A stretch of 64,000 nt of DNA, taken from contig MNCI01006837.1 in NCBI GenBank assembly GCA_015680685.1, positions 962,520 through 1,026,519 of the forward strand, read 5' to 3'. Position 1 is the first letter of the stretch, and each line of letters opens with the position of its first letter. The stretch comes from Gnetum montanum. Its lineage: Eukaryota > Streptophyta > Gnetopsida > Gnetales > Gnetaceae. This document shows, one piece after another, positions 44,148 through 56,678 of the stretch. A model generated the notes under the pieces. That model saw only the letters and a list, made by a program, of their open reading frames with translations. It searched no databases and was not told where the DNA came from. A program made the translations under genes and the position numbers.

Positions 44148-45560
44148 CCTATTAATGTGTTCCTTTAGCAATGAGGGTAACCAAGACCTAGCCTTTGGAG
44201 ATTCTTGGTTAAAATATGCATTTTTTCTTTTTATGTTGGACAATTTGTGATATTTTTGGACATTAAAATAATTTAAAGGATAATTTTACTATAGTATTGA
44301 GGTTAACCAAGACCTAGCCTTCAGAGATGCCTAGATAAAATATACAGTCTTTTGGACTTTTGGATTTTTGGAAAAATTTATGATATTTTTAGACTTTGAA
44401 AAATTTTGTGGCATTTTTGAACCTTGAAACATTTTTGAATATTTAATTGGAAACCTTTACCTAGCCCATAACTTGAAACTTTTGGCCCAGAAGCTTTGTG
44501 CTCTACGAAGATGGAAATATAATAATCCTTTTTATTTGAGGGGTTTTGATTGCAGGAACCCAGGGTGGGCAAGGAATCATTGAAAGAGAAATATGAGATG
44601 AAAGGTGAATGAATTTTGTACAACATGGAATTTCTAAACTTGAAAAATAATTTTTGTATATTTTGTATTTTTGTAAAATAGAAACCTTATACATCTTTTT
44701 GAATATTTGATCATGTATCTATTTTGGTGAATAAATAATAAAGTATGATAGATATGAATTTGTTATCTATGCCATTAGGACCATGAGATTGCAGGGAACA
44801 ATGTTCATTTCAATGCATACTATATGTTTAGGAAAATTTAGTATTATTTATTAAATATTAATATTTTATTGAATTATTATTCTTTAATTTTATTAATTCA
44901 TTTCATAAATTTTAAACATGAATATCTTTATTTTTAGAAGTCTAATTAGTATGATACAAGTACCATTGGGAATGATATTTTTTGTACAATTTTATGATAT
45001 ACTTAGTGAAAGTTTTCGACATTTATCTTTTTGTGGTTGTGCAAATCTATCTTTTTCATTAAATAAATTTTATTTAAGTATATATGTGAGTATTATAAAA
45101 TTTTATTGCATTATATTACTTTACTATATTTATTCTTCTAATTAATAATGTTTATCTATTTTGCTGCTTTCTTTATAGTTAGTAAACTAAGGTTAAATCC
45201 AGATCCTTGGGGTTTTGTAGCATCTATATTAGTTATTTAGAGGATATTTTATAGGTAATTAATAAGGGTCTTATAGTCTAGGCCTATGAAATGAACCTTC
45301 TTCAAGGCAATTCTCATGCTTGCTAATGAAGCTAGTTGACTTACTAACATACGTAAACTAGTATAGAAACCACTAGTTGAAACTCCTATTACCACACAAT
45401 TACTTCCTAACAATTTAACCAAATTGACAATGGTCATTGCCTAAGATCCTAACATAATAACTATTATGGTTACTTACATAGTTACTAATTGGATCAAATC
45501 AAGGGTTATTCCAAAAAAAAACAATCTAGAGAGTTCCATAATCTATTTGTAAATTGCAAG
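44148..45560. other. AT-rich sequence between C and E
   Basis: Two copies of a block (GGTAACCAAGACCTAGCC, then TTTGG or TTCAGAGAT, then GGTTAAAATAT) start near 44176 and 44304, a spacing of about 128 bp. A related fragment lies just left of C (34360-34380), so C landed inside this repeat. From 44700 to 45180 the DNA is very AT-rich with no coding sign. 45200-45560 holds nothing I recognise. Confidence 0.55.
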
Positions 45561-47790
45561 TGTTGCAGTAATGATCATCATAATTTGAGATTTAACACAA
45601 CCTAATACAAAATTGAGCTAGGTAATCTTGTGGCCAAAAAATGATTTAGGAAACTAATCTTTCAACGAATCACCCTCAAATCAAAAGGGAACTTGTAAAT
45701 TGTTTGAAAAATTTAAAAATATGACCTAAACATTTTCACCAAATGTTAGTGGGTATTAAGCAAAAAGTGAAACATGCATGCATGGAGTAACGAAGAGAAA
45801 TAAAAATAAAATGTGTATAACTTAGAGTGGAATAAACTAGGGTGTAGTGTAGTGTAGAAAAGAATGTGCATGTAGTTGGAAATAAAAGCATTTGAAAAAT
45901 AGTACATAAAATGAGATAGATCTATTTTAATAATGTGCCAAATCCAGTAGGAAAAATGCATAAAACAAACCTAAAGAAAATCTAGACAAATACCAAAAAT
46001 AAAAACTAACTAAATTGGACAAGTCGAGATTACAAAGAAAATAAGAGAATGGAAGCATGCTAAAGATGTTTTAGGATGTGTACCATGGATCAAAGGTGGT
46101 CGATGAGAAGTTGTATTATCCAATTATTTCTTTGATAACTGCACCTGATGCAAATTTGATAAGAACAAGTACAAATTTAAAAGTTGACTAATGAGAGGGA
46201 TGAATTAGATTGGTGTATTGACTTGATTCTTAGTAATTCTCTATGTGTCAAGAGGATAATAGGAAGGAGATACAAATGCATCAATAGGAAAAGAGAAATA
46301 GAAATTAGAGGATCTAATATCTCTAGAGAGAGAAAATTTATTCTACATAGAAATACTAACTATGTTGAATAGCAAAAAAAAAAAAGAGCTCAAAATTCAA
46401 GCAAAAGTGCTAGCTAAAAGTGTAAACTAAAAGTTTCAAAAGCCAATCAAGTGTTAATAGATGTTAAACCCTTTCTATTTAAGGGTATCCTCCTATTTAT
46501 AGGCTAAAAATGCCTCATATATCATGTAGAAATAATGCATTGGGACTCACATAATCTTCTAAAAGGTTCTATAAGGTTTTGGATAGGATAATTGAGATGC
46601 AAATAGTTGATGTGAGAATTAACGTTAAACATTGGATGCAAGATTAACGTTAGATATTGAAGAGTTGATATGCTGCAAAAGCAAAATTTGATGTGAGATG
46701 TTAAAAGTTATATTGAAAATGGACATAAAAAGTTGGAGGTATAATCAATGCTGGAGCTAAATTCAGACATCAAAACTAGAAGCTATAGAAGAAGAGTCAA
46801 AATTATGCTACTAATGATGTGAAACATCACTTATAGAAAGCTAAAGATAGATAGATCTAGAAACTATATTGCATATGACACAAGCCATTGAATTTGGTGT
46901 GTTGAAGATGGCTTTGAGTTAAGAAATCATAGAACATACCCATGACTCTAACTTATGAAGAAAAAAGCCAAAGTGGGTACAAAATTATCCACTTTTGATG
47001 AATACTGTTGAAAAGTTAAAGAAGAATCTATTAAGAAAAGACACAAGTTAATAAATGCCTACAAGAGGATTAAATGAAGTGGGATAGTAGGGAAGAAAGT
47101 CTAGAACATTGCAAATACACCTAGGATGAAGTGCTACACCATAAAAGTGGGGAGTAACTAGATCCCAAGTAGTACACATATAAAGTGCACATAAAACACT
47201 TCCTAATTCACTCAATTCTCTAAATTACACTTACTAGACTAAAGCAGAGATACTCATTTAGCCTCACCAATGCAGAGTATGAAAAAGGAAAGAGATAATG
47301 AAAGAAAGAGAGATCATAGAAAGTAAAAAGAAATAGAGCAATAAAATAAGGGAAAGCATTTTAGGAACATCACCTATACACTTATAGTGCATTGTTATGT
47401 TACTGTAGTTGGACACAACTATATCCCTAAAGCTAAACTCTTCCTTGCCTCACTCATATGGAAATTTTACACTCTTTATGTCACTCTCACTCATCACTCC
47501 CTTACTGCATTAGGGAAGAGACACTCGTTCAGCCTCATTAATGCTAAATATAAAAGGAATGAAAATAGATGAGAAGATGGAACAAGAGAAAGAAAAGAAA
47601 AATATAGTATATAAGAGCATCATTTGTAGCATGTGAAAATAGAATGCAAAAATTAAGGGGGAGAAAAGAGGATATTTCTAATATGCCTATCATGAGGATG
47701 ATGCTATGCGACAAAAGTGGGGCATGAGTAAATCCTACATATTGTATAGCTAAAAAGGATGTCATATATACTATTAATGTAACCCCTCCC
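45561..47790 (-). repeat. 3' LTR of element E
   Basis: The first 830 bp or so (45561-46390) match the right-hand LTR 60886-61690. Further right lies a TATA box (TATAAATA on the minus strand, 46495-46502), and then a U3 with diverged repeats of about 250-300 bp (around 47110, 47340 and 47650), each with an AAAAGTGGGG-type or TCACTC-type block. The right boundary is approximate: a pyrimidine-rich run at 47787-47805 is a candidate polypurine tract on the minus strand. Confidence 0.65.
46495..46502 (-). promoter_or_regulatory. TATA box of E 3' LTR
   Basis: Minus-strand CCTATAAATAGGAGG. The position, about 940 bp from the LTR's inner end, splits the LTR into a long R-U5 and a repeat-containing U3. 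The 5' LTR has lost this part. Confidence 0.55.
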
Positions 47791-48129
47791 TGTCCTACTT
47801 AAAAATACATTCAATCACATCCTTACATGAAGCAATGGGACATTCAATCATTCAAAAACCAAATTGATTATGCTGAATTCATAGAGTAGAATGGGATAGA
47901 TAGCATAGGGAAATATAAAAAATAGTTAGAGAAATAGTATAATATGAGATAGAGAGGGGGATAGATGCAAAACAATGCAAGAAAAATAGGGTTTATAACA
48001 AACCTATTATCCTAACATAATATGTATTCCATTGTAGTAGTAGAGAAGATGGTAAAACGTAAATTATCACCAGGATAACACTTGTTTAATTTCATATAGT
48101 TAACATGTTTAATGTTATAGTTTGGCTAC

Positions 48130-49240
48130 ATATAGTAGTTCCTGAAGAACCTTCTTTTGATAGAATCTAGAAACTAATGTCCTAGATCAGACAGAATGTA
48201 GCTGCCATTTTGTAGAAACTAAACCACCAAAACAAGACCCTGCCAATTAGAAGAGAACTTTGTATCTCTGGAACTCGAAAAATGATGGAGAACTAGATCA
48301 CCCTTATGTAGCTATTAAACTTAGACACGTTTGGAGTGATGATGCTGAATATATGCAAAATATTCATGTAGGTTTTGAAGAGAATTATGTTGATGTTCTT
48401 GAAGAAGATCTAACTCAATGCATCACACATTGTTGTTGTCCTAATCTGAAAATCAATCATGAAGAGCAACACAGAGAGATGGGACATGGAGCTCAACTAG
48501 TAAGATTGCCTTAAAACCATAGGTTAGGAAGTATGGGGTATGACTAGTAACTATATGAAAATTGGTATGATAGACTTAAAGAACATAGGATAAATATATG
48601 TGTCATTTTCATTGGGTTTTATTGATCATGGTGTGAAGAAAGTAGATGAAAGTTTTATTAGTAAACTTAGATTCCTAATTATACTAAGGATAATAGGGTG
48701 GCAAAAATAATTAGGTGATGTGATACATGGAATAGAAATTAGCTACCTCCTTACTTTTGAATTGAGGTCCATTGTTAGTAACACTTTGGAAAGGCACATT
48801 GAAGTAGTTATGATGTGATCAAGAATGAAGCAATAGATGAAGTGGGAATTAGTGAAATGCAAAAGAACAACCTCTACTCATTTAGTGAATTATTTCATAG
48901 TAGTTAAAATAAATTAGTGTCTATCACATGAAGGAGGGCTAACAGCTCCAATAAGATCTAAATCCCATTTTTGAAAGGACCATGTGATCTCAAACATATT
49001 AAGCTCTTATGAAGAGATATAAATAAGAGAAGCATGCCTTTGGTAAATATCAGACATCTTAACTAGATGATATCCATCTTTGGCTAAGGACTAGTAGGCA
49101 AAAGAAATGATGTGAGCAACTAAAGAGCATTAATGTAAGTGTCTACCACAAACTCCTAAGTAAACCTAATCAAGAACTATCTTAGATTTTGAGGACTAAG
49201 ACACTATAGAAGAACACTCGTAGAAGAAACTTGATAAAGG
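48130..49240 (-). pseudogene. Integrase of element E
   Basis: Minus-strand reading, with frameshifts. A zinc-domain relic lies at about 49200-49010 (HIISFAY and a YQRHASLIY block, where Cys is lost). The core begins WDLDLIGAVSPPS (about 48975-48930). The second catalytic Asp is replaced in TNNGPQFKSKEVANF (about 48780-48730). The Glu region is in the PYYP..N.ESKFTNKT stretch (about 48695-48645), with a YGFKAILLVEL end of core (about 48520-48490). The C-terminal domain shows KGDLVL (about 48280). Dead copy. The 84-residue plus-strand ORF at 48260-48514 is its shadow. Confidence 0.75.
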
Positions 49241-50370
49241 ATATTAGGATTCACTACTTAAAATGGTGACTACATTTTCACGAAACATCCTTTTGACCAA
49301 ATGTAAGATGACTAGGAGTTTCCTTAGTGGTGAGGTATTGAAGAAAATCAGCATATTGTTGATTATCATCATTTGTGTTAATAGTGCTTATTAAGACATT
49401 AGAAGATTTTATGATAGGCGTCAAGCAAACTAACTGCACAAGTTGATCTTGCATAGTAGAGGAATCACTATGGATGGTGAAGGTTACCAATGCATTGACT
49501 AGAATATTTTTAGAGCATGGGATATGACTCAAAGTATGAGTGGAGTAGGAAGCTATAACTTCCTTAGTAATTCATCGATAAGAAACTAAGTCAATAGCCT
49601 TGCAATCCTAGTCACCATTAACTTAATTTATAATGAGTTGAGATTTACCGTAATAGTAATAGTTTTGACTTGATTTTGCAAAGCTAGTAAGAGAACTTAT
49701 ATTAGAGCCTCATATTCAACTATGTTGTTGGCGCAAGTAAAATCAAGCTTTTAAGCCCAATCAAGATCTTTCTTAGTAGAAGGGATAAGGACACATGCTA
49801 CATTAGATTCAAAGGAAGTGTGTGCTCCATTTAAGTAAAGGATAGTGTCTAAATCCTTAACATCTGTATGTAAGCCATGAATAATGTTATTTTTTTCAAA
49901 TGAAGAGATGAGATAGAAAAAAAAAGGTTTAAAACAATGAGAAAGATGTTCCAATGAGTTAAGTGAGGGTTGTCAGAATGCTTATTAGCAATGACCTTAA
50001 GGATGTTATCCTTATAGATAACAAAAATCTTAGCATTAAGAAGATAGTGTCTTCACTTTTTAAGGGTGAAGATAAGACTTAAATAAGACTTTTCAATATT
50101 AGAGTATCTAGTCTTACTGTTTGAGAAGGGATGAGATGTGTAGTATATAGAAATATGAACTTCATCTTCACACCTTTAAGAAATCATGACAAATCTGGAA
50201 TGATTAGTTTTAGAAAGATAAAGGTAGAAAGATTAATCAAATTATGGAGGGTGAAGAACTAAAAAGAATGGTTAGCTTCTTTGATAGAATAAAAGGCCTT
50301 TTAACACTCCTCTCCTTAGCTAAAAGAATTGAAATTATGAAGCAAATGAGTTAAGAGATGAAGGTGATTA
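49241..50370 (-). pseudogene. RNase H region of element E
   Basis: Minus strand. The last part, 49532-49278, begins MSHIPCSKNILVNALVTFTI, which matches the conserved end of the additional RNase H of Tat elements (H-[IV]-P-R-x-x-N, then DALA). Segment 49954-49751 includes NGAHTSFESNVACVLI, the start of that second RNase H. The first RNase H should lie at about 50370-50000, and I see only weak similarity there. Many stops. Confidence 0.65.
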
Positions 50371-50376
50371 GTGAGA

Positions 50377-51199
50377 TTAGAAATGAAGTGACGTGATTGA
50401 ATATGACCTTGTAGAATACACATTTCGAATGTTTTTAGGATATGCAAGATCTTGAATAGCCCTAAATGTTTCAAGGTAAAAAACTATACCATCTTGAGAA
50501 ATAAAGTTACCTAACATCTTACCTATAATAATTCCAAAAATGCATTTCTTGGGATTAAGACATAGGTTCAATTTTTCATAGCGAGTTAGAACTTGATCGA
50601 AGTTAGAAGCATGATTGATTGCTAAAGTAGACTTGATGGTCAAATCATTAACATAATCATTAAATATTTTGAACATCATATCATTGAAGATAAAAGTCAT
50701 AACTTATTAATAACTAGCTCTATCATTCTTAAGTCTAAAGGACATTTTAGTGTAGCAAAATGTTCCCCAAAGAGTCATGAATGTGGTTTAGTACTAGTGC
50801 TTTGGATTTATCTAGATTTGATTATAACTAGAAGACCATTCATATAGGGTATAAGAGCATGGCTAGCTGTAGAATCGATAAGCTGACCAATGTTAGATAC
50901 AGGATATTCATCCTTATTGAGGTTTTAAAAGTTAATGCATATGTGAATGTTACAATTCTTTTTTGTAACTATAATCATGTTAGAAACCTAATCAGAATAG
51001 TCAACAAAATGGATGAATCTAGAATTGTAGAGTTTACTTATCATTTCTTTTATAGTAAGAGCTATAATAGGATGAATATTGCTAACCTTTTTTTTAATAG
51101 GTTTGGAACCTTCTTCCAAGATCATGTTGTGTTGAACCAACTTTAGGTCTAGTTTGGACATGTTGTTGTATCCCCAAGTGAAAGCAACTAAATGCTTTT
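50377..51199 (-). pseudogene. Reverse transcriptase of element E, main part
   Basis: Minus strand. From 51199 the frame reads HLVAFTWGYNNMSKLDLKLV, the Tat-type RT entry as in D (FAWSYEDMPGLDPRL). Further blocks follow, with an intact NDYVNDL strand (about 50665-50640) where Y-V-D-D should be; the first Asp is Asn. CLNPKKCIFGI (about 50560) and LGNFISQDGI (about 50510) follow. The solo LTR at 51200 interrupts it, and the N-terminal neighbour continues at 52214 upwards. It is inactive. Confidence 0.78.
51195..51199 (+). repeat. Target-site duplication CTTTT, left copy
   Basis: CTTTT at 51195-51199 is repeated exactly at 52209-52213, on either side of the solo LTR. Confidence 0.9.
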
Positions 51200-52208
51200 T
51201 GATGAGACGCGACATGCACTGTGCCGCGATATCGCGGTCCGCTGCCATATCTATAAATAAGAGGCGGCACTCCCTTCATTTTCCAATCCTGGCTAGAAGT
51301 AGCGAAGCTCTGGCAGATTGATCACTCCAGAGTTAGAATTTTTCCCATGTGCCCGCAGTAGGAGTCCTAGAGTGAACGGCTCTTTATTCGAGCAGCTTGT
51401 AACCTGAACCCAAGTTGTGTACGGCAATAAAGACGAACTTGATTGGATAAACCTTGCAGTACATGGTTTTATTGTTTTTTATTTACTGCTTTCCTAGTGC
51501 GCACAAGTACGACTTGATTACGAGCGTCTACGGACGTGTACGGCTAGTCAAGGAATCGGCTGCTTGTCGCAACGCATGAGTACGACTTGATTACGAGCAT
51601 TGGCTGCTTGGTAACCCAGTAGCGTATTCCAGGATTCTGCGCTTGGTAATCCCAGTGGTAGTCCAATGTGTACGGCTAGTCAAGGAATCGGCTACTCATT
51701 GCTAGGCTAGAACGTGTGATAAGTACGACTTAGTTACGAGCACCCACGGGTGTGTACGGCTAGCTAAGGAATCGGCTGCTTATCACACTTAAGCTAAATA
51801 GGTGCCTCAGTACGACCACTTCGAGCACTTGCGTTACGTGTGGTGATCCCAGTAACGATTAGCGTTTGGTAAGCCACAGTTGCATAGTTCAGGGTGTGTC
51901 CGGTAAGTGGGAACGGATGCTGACGCTAGTTAATTTAGACTTAGGACATTAGTTAGAGTTAGCTTAGTTTCTCAACCCTTTCCTCTCATAGCTTAGAAGA
52001 TAAACCTGAAAATACCAAAAAAATCACATACCTCAGACTTGCTTAACCATACACTGTGACACTTACAAGCAAGCCTGGGAAGACAACGAATGATTAACCC
52101 CAAGTGTTTCTTGTGGTGTTAAGGCATTTAGTCTGCGGAGTTCGACCGGATCGCGCGTGCACGCTCATATTCGTATGGTTGAGTGTAGGGGTACCTCGCC
52201 ACTCATCA
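51200..52208 (+). repeat. Solo LTR 3 (Athila-like family), young-looking, in E RT
   Basis: Starts TGATGAGACGCGACATG and ends CGCCACTCATCA; 1009 bp with a perfect CTTTT duplication. TATAAATA lies at 51252-51259, only about 52 bp from the start, because just one GATATC palindrome is present. The U5 holds a threefold repeated block (GTACGACTTGATTACGAGC at about 51507, 51569 and, as GTACGACTTAGTTACGAGC, 51724; each followed by an ACGGCTAGTCAAGGAATCGG-like block), which accounts for its extra length. CpG and CHG sites are much better kept than in the surrounding DNA. No internal element sequence remains. Confidence 0.92.
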
Positions 52209-52213
52209 CTTTT

Positions 52214-54590
52214 GTAATATTGCTAGTACATATTCCTAAAGGTCTTAGGGAAGGAAAGCACTAAGTTAAAGAGTATTATATTCACTATTATGACTTACCA
52301 CTAGCACATTGATCAGTTGATCATTGGTCAAAATATGATTTTGATCAAGGAATGAAAGATTTAACTGAGATAAAAGTTCATCCTTTGTAATGCTTAACAA
52401 GGATATAAAAGAAGCCAAGTTTGATGTCAAATCAAGAAAGGAGGGATCTAGAGACTTATGTATATAGCTTGTCATGTGACAAAAGATTAGAGGTTGAAGC
52501 AAAGAATCTAAATAGATAGCCATGTTTACTTGAGCCAAGATCAAGGGGTCAGATTTTCCATTTGAATAGAAGATGTTAAAAGTTAAGTTAAGTGAGATTA
52601 AAAGTTCATGAATGTCAAAAGTCCTAAGGTGCACATCATTTCTAGACTATAAAACTGATAACAAAAGGAAAGTTAGACACCAAATCTTTCATTTGTATTA
52701 AGAGCACTTGAGAATCAACACATGAGCAAAGTGAGCAATAGTAAAGTAAAGAACAATATAACATTAATACAAGTGGTAGTAGGAGCAAGTAAGGGACTAG
52801 AAGTCAATCCAGTAGTAGTATGGGATTACCATAGGCCTACATACTCCCTCCTAGAGCTTAGATGTAAGTTATTCAGACCCTAGTTAGGAATTTCTATAGT
52901 GATTTACTATTCTGTAATTTTGCAATAATGGTCATGCTTGAATTTTAAAAGTTTGAAAGAATTCACCATGTAGATGTGATGCTAGGCTTGGATTTAATCT
53001 CGTTTAGTAGTTTACAATAATTTTCAACCTTAGATTAAAGCTTTTAATTTAATTTTGTGGTGGAAATTAAGAACCCCATCGCATAACTTAAGTTTGATGG
53101 TTTTTAGAGATTTCTAGATTTTCCACTAGAAATTGTATGCATGCATTAATTGTTAGCTTATTTGGTTGATGTATAGAGGATATGTTGATATCTAGGATTT
53201 TCAATAAATTTACCTAGTTAAATAAAGTGAAATCAATAATTTTTATATTATGATTACAATCTCTCAAATAGTGGCAATGTTAGGGTATAAATTTCGCAAT
53301 CCCACATTGTTTTAAGCTAAATCTATTTAATGCATTACATGGTATTATAAAAAACATAATGAAATCAATGTTTTCATGGGAAAATTTGTAATTGTTCTTG
53401 CAAATTTTAGGAAAACATGATTTTGGGGCTTTTTCCCCATAAAGAACATGACATTGGAATAACATGATTTAAGATTTTTAATGTAAGAAAAGGGACAAAA
53501 TGATGTCGCATGTTAATGTTTGTTTTAACATAGAATGTCATAGTTTGCAAACTAGTTTTCAACATATTTGATATTTTTGCCAAATCTCAGAGATGTAAGA
53601 AAAAACATAAAATAACATCCTACATAAAAGTATGTTAACATATTGGATCGAAGTTGTAGACCTCTTTTTCAAATACCTAATGTTGGTCTAATGTCCTACA
53701 TGAAGTTTTTTTTTTTAATGTGAAATGTTAGAGTTTGATCATTACATCTACATAAGACTTAAAAAAAATATTTCTAATGTATAGATGTTTTTACTAAACA
53801 CCAATTATTAGAAGTGTAAGATGACATCCTACATCAAAGTCACATTTTTAATGTCCAATCCACCAAGCTCTCAAATCTTTGTTGAAAGGTAACTTAGAAA
53901 TTTAAGAGTAAGGAAAAGTTAGTCTTTTATCACCAAAATGATCTAACTAATAGCTTTTCGTGTAGGTCCAATGATCTAGATGTGTAGAGTCTTGATTTTT
54001 TAGCATTCTTACATAACTTGTTGTAAGATCTCTCCTAGCATCAAAACTAGAGACCTCAGGTGATGTTCCATTTTGATATGTAGTATAAGAAATTGAGACT
54101 ACATAAGTTCTGAAACAAGTATAACAATTAAGATGGCTTCATCCATTATGAAATGAAGTCCATGAAGAGAGTGGTAAATGAATAAAGTGATCAAAGATCG
54201 TTCTAAGGTCAAAGAGTAAGTAGAAGTTGGTTTTTGTATAATTTTATAACTTTTGAAGAATATGATGATGATGAAATTAGTTAATAATGAGATATTATTA
54301 CTTGAAGCTTAAATAAACATCAATGACATCAAGTTCATTGACGTCACAAGATCAGTGGAGGATTTTGAAGTAAGGTCCACTAGTGAAGCATAAGTACTCA
54401 TAAGTGGATTTTTGAAGGAGAAGTGAGATATTTTAGCAAATGTGATAGGGCATGAATTTTTTGTGATTTAGGCTTAAAGAATTCCTACCCTAGCATAGTA
54501 AAATATGTTAGTTTAATAAAGAGTTCTTTAGTGGTAAAGATGACTTTTGTAGTGTGTGTAAATCAAGAACAAGTGATCATCACATTGGAT
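52214..54590. other. E protease-RT spacer, right of RT
   Basis: The 122-residue minus-strand ORF 52634-52266 is in frame-order upstream of RT and may be the poorly conserved pre-RT segment. Just next to the solo LTR (52214-52250) minus-strand codons lead straight into the RT at 51199. From 52650 to 54590 I see no coding frame. A motif TGACATCCTACAT recurs loosely around 53610, 53690 and 53825. Confidence 0.5.
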
Positions 54591-54599
54591 ATGGCTACA

Positions 54600-56678
54600 C
54601 TGAGGTGTTGGTTAGGATTCTTTTAGAGAAGAATAAAGATTGATAGTTCCAATATAGATTCATCAAAATTGGCAATCATGAAGGAATGGGTGTGATTAAA
54701 GAAGAGAGATGCCATCAATGTGTACAAAGGGACAAATGAAGATTTCAAGAGGGTTTTCCCTTTGTTTATTGAGAGGATCTTCTACAATAACATAGATTAG
54801 AAATAGGATATGACCCCCAAGCCATTATATGAGATATATGGGGCAATGATCCAATGAAGGACAACCAATTAGACACTAGTTATTTAACAAGGGGTAGTGG
54901 AAGAAATAGAGAAGCTGCCTCATGAGGACATCAAAAGGAAAGATAAAGATAGTAAGCAAGCAACTCAAATTTGGCTTCTATTATGATTTAATGAAAGTTT
55001 TGGTAGCATTGTTTTCCTAGGAAGGAAAGAAGAAAGATAATGTTACTTCTATAGTAGACTTTAGGCCCCCATTGTGTGAACAGTTGGGAGGTCTAATATT
55101 GGCTTATAGCATCGGAGATGGTGGTACTTTGTTATCAATGTTAAAGACCAAAGAAGAGGTTGGATCCTTAGTATCTAACAACATTAAGAAACCTCAAAAA
55201 AAATAAGTGGAAATGTAGAAGAAAGGAAGGAAGTCATTTTGATGAGCACTTCTAGAAATCTGGAGAAGGAAACAACATAAAAAAAGAGGAAACCTCTTTC
55301 AGAGAAAGAAATTTCCTCTAAGAACTCAAAAGTTGAAGACTCTGAGGAGAAAATAGAGTCACAAATTAGTAATTTTTTCTATTTTGTGCTAAGTATTATT
55401 GACATGGCATAGTCTCTAATTTTTACATTATAAGAAAATGATGTGATGCTAATACTTAGGTATTTTTTCTTACAAAGGCTACTCGAGATAGAAGAGCATT
55501 GGAACTAGAAGCAAAGAGGCTAAACCTCACCTTAATTCCTAAAGACTAAAAGGAAGGTATGAGCAAGGAAGAAATTTTTTTTTACATAAATTATTTTTAT
55601 TGGAGGGAAACAAAGGGGATGGAGAAAGTATGTATTTTTCTAATCTCTTTGATTTATAGTTCAATGAAATAGGCCAAGAACAATAAGAAAGCAGGGATAG
55701 AGGAAGGTAAGAACTTCAAAAATTAAAGATCCCTCATCCACCTCCAATACATGTTACTATGCCATTAAGAAAACCAATTTCCAATGATGTAGAGGTTTGT
55801 AAGTGGATAAAGAAGGTAACCAACTTAAAGATTTTCACATCATATGGTAAGTATAATTGACATTGCATCAAAATTCTATACATTGATTATATTAACATTA
55901 AAGAGACTTAACAATTTTCTTCTCTTTGCTAGAAATGAAAAGAAAAAACTAGGCTTGAACTAGAGATAAGTAAATGATGTTAGAATGATTACCAGAAGAT
56001 ATGGAGATAATGTTGAAACTAATGTTTCTAGGAGAGGGTGAATTAAAACCATTATTACTAGAAAATAACATTCATTGTTAGGAACAGAGAATCTCATGTT
56101 CTCTTGCTTGTGATGCAAAAGTAAAGATTGAATTAGATAAGGATTAAGTGACATTTCATGATAAAGATTAAATAAGAATAAAATTATATACATAGACAAG
56201 GAAACAAGAAGTTTATTTATTAAACAGATAAAGTTGAAAGATTTATTTGAAGACTTTTCCAATAGTGTGATGATTTCTACATTGGAGGAAGAATATAGGG
56301 ATCCCTATGAGGAACCTACATTAGAAGGGGATGTTAATGACATCACCCCAGAGGAACTAAAGACCTAGAAAAAGACTAGGCTAGCATTCTATTGAATATT
56401 CCAAGTTTAACCTTTGACACATTAGACACAACTAATCTAAGCTTAGAGGACATAGAACAATGTATCTTAGAGATTTATAAAGAGACACGTGATAAGCATC
56501 AAAACTTTAGGTAATCATTTTATTTTATTTCATCTAATTAACATAATAAAATAAAGCTAACCTATTTGTCTTGATTTTTATGTGTAGACCCTAGGAAAAG
56601 AAGCTAGATATAGCAAAAGAGCCTACTCTAATGCAAATTGATGAAGAAGCAGAGGAGGAAATTACTAGAGACCAATAA
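54600..56678 (+). pseudogene. Antisense intron-containing coding relic inside element E
   Basis: Plus strand, opposite to E, between its RT and protease. Coding-like stretches alternate with GT-AG introns. An upstream exon (about 54690-55378) has KKRDAINVYKGTNEDFKRVF near its start and KKRKPLSEKEISSKNSKVED near its end. Probable introns lie at 55379-55477, 55847-55932 and 56511-56587 (77-99 bp), with a 32-bp GT..AG stretch at 55628-55659 that is too short to be a normal intron. The exon 55660-55846 ends VCKWIKKVTNLKIFTSY. The exon up to 56510 has SLEDIEQCILEIYKETRDKH. The last exon is acidic (DEEAEEEITRDQ) and ends at TAA 56676-56678. Stops and at least one frameshift are present. Function not recognised, and similarity to the D antisense gene is not evident. 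Confidence 0.5.

Noticed and set aside
48260-48514. 84-codon plus-strand ORF
   Set aside because: Lies opposite the C-terminal part of the E integrase, which shows homology on the minus strand.
55628-55659. GT...AG stretch of 32 bp in the E antisense relic, considered as an intron
   Set aside because: Too short for a plant spliceosomal intron; may be a deletion remnant or chance, so not counted as one.
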